A stretch of DNA of 64,000 nt from Gordonia sp. PDNC005 (GTDB lineage Bacteria; Actinomycetota; Actinomycetes; Mycobacteriales; Mycobacteriaceae): the NCBI RefSeq assembly GCF_016919385.1, contig NZ_CP070351.1, positions 1,984,001 through 2,048,000 of the forward strand, written 5' to 3'. The notes under the pieces are model-generated. The model was given only the letters and a program-made list of their open reading frames with translations. It searched no databases and had not been told where the DNA came from. The translations under genes and the position numbers were made by a program. Shown here one piece after another: positions 61,529 through 64,000 of the stretch. Each line of letters begins with the position of its first letter. The stretch's first letter is position 1.

Positions 61529-62947
61529 TCACTTGTAGCGGGCGAGCATCCCCGCACCAACGAGATATAGCCGCGGACCAATCTGCACCCACCGGCTGCC
61601 GTGCTCGGTGGGCGGGAGTCGCCACGCGAGTCTGCCGCTTCCTATGTCGATCGCAGTCAACTGCGGAATCGACGGTAGGCGATTCGGGTCGGGATCGCCG
61701 TCGACCACGAGTCGTTCTCCGTCGAAGCCGGTGAGTTCCCGCGCGCTGGTCGACGCGACAGTCCGTGTGCGAGTACCGGTCTCAACGTCATTCACTTCCC
61801 ACACCATGCCGCGCCGCATTTCTGCGGCCATGATCTCGTACGACACGAGGTACCGTCCGCCGATCACATCGACGAAGCCGAACCCGGGGCTGAACGGCTC
61901 AAAGCTCCCGTCGTTCACCGACACGACTCCACGGTCGGTGGTCCCTACAAGTCTGACCGGGATCATCGTTGTGTCTCGCGACTGCGCAAGCACCGTATTG
62001 CCGATATCCGACAACCGGAATGGACGGAGTTCTGACACCACCTCGCCATTCGTGTCGTACACGGTGAGTGCACCGGGGCTGGACTCGGGCGGACTCACGG
62101 CAAACCCGCCGTGGAAGAGCACATAACTCTCGTCAGCGTCGTGGGACTCGTAGACGAGCTTCCCCGTGTCGGCACGGTACAGCGAGAACCCCGAGTCTTT
62201 ACCGTCGGCGGCGATCAACTGCGAGGTCAGCGATCCCCTCACGTCCAGGTGATTCACCGGCGGGTCGACCGACCACGCCTCTCTGCCGGTCGGCGAGAAC
62301 ACGACCAGCGACCCGCGCCTATCCGGCGATGAGGTTCTGTACAAAATGACACCGCCCTTGGTACGCAGGTCCACTTCGGTCGGGATAGAGATGTTCTCGG
62401 TTCCGTCGAAGGCCACGACGAAACGTTCTCCTGCAGCGTGAATCGACGGCCAACCTGTCCGGCGAACAGTCCTGGTCTGCTGAAGCTCCCCGGTGCGGAG
62501 ATCTATGAAATCCACCCGACCCACGGTCTCGCCATCGACCCGGTCGAGCCCTACGCAAGCAAGTCGGCCACCTCCGCTGATCGCACACCCCTCCGAGCTG
62601 TCCACGTGCGGCTTCCGCCAGAGTGTTCGGCCCGTTGCAGCATCGATTGCAGTGCGGCCAGACCTCAGGTCCCCACGAAATGCACCGGCGAGCAGGATGA
62701 CGCCGTTTCCTCCCGCCTCAATCCGCAGGGAATCCGGGGCCGCCGAATCGCCGAACAGCTCAACGCTGCGTACCTCCCACTGACGATGCGGGCTCTGTGG
62801 CATCGCCTCAAGCAAAGTCGTCCCTTGCGGCTCGGCCATCACAGGCTCATGTCCCCTCGGCCACAGCACCACCCCGACGACGACAACCATGGTCACCATC
62901 AGCGCACCGACCACAGTCGGCAAACGTGGTTTCACAGGTGTCTCCAA
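61529..62947 (-). CDS. Membrane-anchored PQQ-like beta-propeller protein
   Basis: 472 residues. One N-terminal membrane helix (VVGALMVTMVVVVGVVLWP, about 12-30), then a propeller of PQQ-like blades with recurring aromatic-closing motifs: TAIDAATGRTLWRKPH, FIDLRTGELQQT, SLYRADTGKLVYES and TAIDIGSGRLAWRLPP. It would face the outside. No cofactor-binding or catalytic residues are evident, so a structural or sensor role is as likely as enzymatic. A second related gene follows upstream, 44 bases away. Confidence 0.8.
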   Translation of the reverse strand: METPVKPRLPTVVGALMVTMVVVVGVVLWPRGHEPVMAEPQGTTLLEAMPQSPHRQWEVRSVELFGDSAAPDSLRIEAGGNGVILLAGAFRGDLRSGRTAIDAATGRTLWRKPHVDSSEGCAISGGGRLACVGLDRVDGETVGRVDFIDLRTGELQQTRTVRRTGWPSIHAAGERFVVAFDGTENISIPTEVDLRTKGGVILYRTSSPDRRGSLVVFSPTGREAWSVDPPVNHLDVRGSLTSQLIAADGKDSGFSLYRADTGKLVYESHDADESYVLFHGGFAVSPPESSPGALTVYDTNGEVVSELRPFRLSDIGNTVLAQSRDTTMIPVRLVGTTDRGVVSVNDGSFEPFSPGFGFVDVIGGRYLVSYEIMAAEMRRGMVWEVNDVETGTRTRTVASTSARELTGFDGERLVVDGDPDPNRLPSIPQLTAIDIGSGRLAWRLPPTEHGSRWVQIGPRLYLVGAGMLARYK

Positions 62948-62991
62948 TCAGTTCCAGCGAGTGCCTGACCGGTCGGGTTCGGAATGGCCGA

Positions 62992-64000
62992 TCACGAATA
63001 GCGCGCCACATATCCCTCCCGGTATCCAGTCGCGCCAGTCAAAAGCAAGAGCGGACCGGCCTGTTTCCAGTCGGCATTCCGGTCAGGGGCCACGAACTCC
63101 CAACGGATCGCGCCACTGGACGGGTCGACCGCCGCGAGTCGCGGCGAGTTGGGCTGTTGCTGCGCATCCGGGTCTCCGGCCAGTATCAGTCGGGTTCCGT
63201 CGTAGCCGAGCAGCCATCGCCCCCACTTCGTTGAGAACGAACCACTCGGCTCGCCTGAGGCAAGATCGACAAGCGACATCGTGCGGAACACGTCGTCGCT
63301 CGGTCTGATGTCATCCGCGACAGTCACCAAGTGCCGATCATCAACCACGCGGATGGCCGGAGCATGCGCTTGATGCGTCCAGCGGAATTTGCCCGCATCC
63401 ACATCGAGCACACCGACTTCGCCGGTCCATGATCTGACCAGGGGGAAGTGCTTGCGGTCAAGGAGCGACAACGAAGCGGCTGGCCCATTGTCCTCTGGGA
63501 TCTGCCAGGCGGCGAACGATCCGATCGGTGCCCCTTCACTGTCGAAAAACGTCGTTCGCGGCACTCCGTCATATCGAGTTAGCGCGTACCCGCCGCTGAT
63601 CAGAAACGAACTTTGTCGGTGCCGTCGAACCACCTGCAACGACGGTGCATATGCCACCTCCGGTGTCGAGGCACACCGATCGTGTCGGCGGCGGACCCGG
63701 TTCACTGTGGAGTCGCCGCCCGTCGTCCACTCGGTAGATCTCAAAAGCTCCACGGGCTGCTCCCCAGTCGTCTGCGGTCACGACGACCACGTCTGCGCCC
63801 GGGACCGATACAACCCCGGAAACTCCGGGCGCCGTCTCGGAAGTCCACAGCCGCCGACCGTCCGCTGAGAAGCGAGTGATCACCGAAGTGTGGCCCGCGC
63901 CCGTGTCGGCTGATTCTTCTTTGGATCTTGACGGCAGCGATAGCGGACCCTCCTCGAGGAGGGGGTTCCGATCCGTGTGCGCCACAGCCACGACCACGCC
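62992..64000 (-). pseudogene. Second PQQ-like propeller gene, apparently frameshifted and cut by the window edge
   Basis: Two minus-strand frames together give one propeller. The upstream frame (63997-63569) reads VITRFSADGRRLWTSETAPG and FEIYRVDDGRRLHSEPG. It loses similarity near 63640-63605 and the downstream frame takes over with SSFLISGGYALTRYDG, SLVDLASGEPSG, ending TGYREGYVARYS. The matching blades of the neighbouring gene (FSLYRADTGKLVYES then ESYVLFHGGFAVS) lie in one frame, so a one-base change in the overlap is likely. It may be a real mutation or a sequencing error. The 5' end lies beyond base 64000. Confidence 0.6.

Overview
The window is high-GC DNA from a mycolic-acid actinobacterium (order Mycobacteriales). 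The gene order matches the Mycobacterium tuberculosis block Rv1633-Rv1701 (uvrB, uspA, uvrA, infC-rpmI-rplT, pheST, the arg operon, tyrS, tlyA, nadK, recN, steA, mctB, pyrG, NUDIX, xerD). The start of the 16S gene most resembles Gordonia as I remember it. Genus is therefore an inference; the order is well supported. No transposons, phage, CRISPR or tRNA genes were seen.

Region 1 (1-11450): the end of an unidentified membrane protein, then a tightly packed minus-strand run that reads, in transcription order, TPR-HAD phosphatase, a small hypothetical, tlyA, nadK, recN, steA, mctB/steB, pyrG, NUDIX, xerD. Many stops and starts overlap by 1-4 bases. The steA-mctB junction holds a duplicated 18-bp steA tail that creates an eight-codon mini-ORF.

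Region 2 (11471-17340): a complete rrn operon on the minus strand (16S-23S-5S) with four candidate tandem promoters, processing stems around 16S and 23S, and a 17-bp terminator hairpin. Upstream of it are tyrS, a Trm112-like gene and a 1010-residue hydrolase/acyl-CoA-synthetase-like fusion.

Region 3 (22003-34161): the arginine operon argC-J-B-D-F-R-H, which lacks argG, preceded by pheS-pheT and a metallophosphoesterase. A probable ArgR operator overlaps a leaderless argC promoter.

Region 4 (34405-40820): a membrane Ser/Thr kinase with an external seven-repeat RCC1 propeller, then an iron-siderophore ABC importer. The permease operon and the binding-protein gene each carry a DtxR/IdeR iron box.

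Region 5 (40835-55145): an rRNA methyltransferase, rplT, rpmI and infC (with an ATC start), a DUF1844 gene, a small unknown gene, a secreted lipase, uvrA, a metallo-beta-lactamase-fold hydrolase, a VOC protein, a DoxX-like protein with a helical repeat tail, a HelD/HelR-type RNA-polymerase helicase, a universal stress protein and uvrB.

Region 6 (55287-64000): a Rieske lipoprotein, a DUF402 protein, tandem proline-rich membrane proteins with a duplicated eight-cysteine domain, then a TetR regulator divergent from an SNF2 helicase/SWIM-finger pair with twin operators between them. Last come two PQQ-like propeller genes, one of which looks frameshifted and runs off the window.

The less ordinary parts are the TetR/SNF2/SWIM module, the kinase-RCC1 receptor, the steA-mctB junction and the duplicated cysteine-domain proteins.
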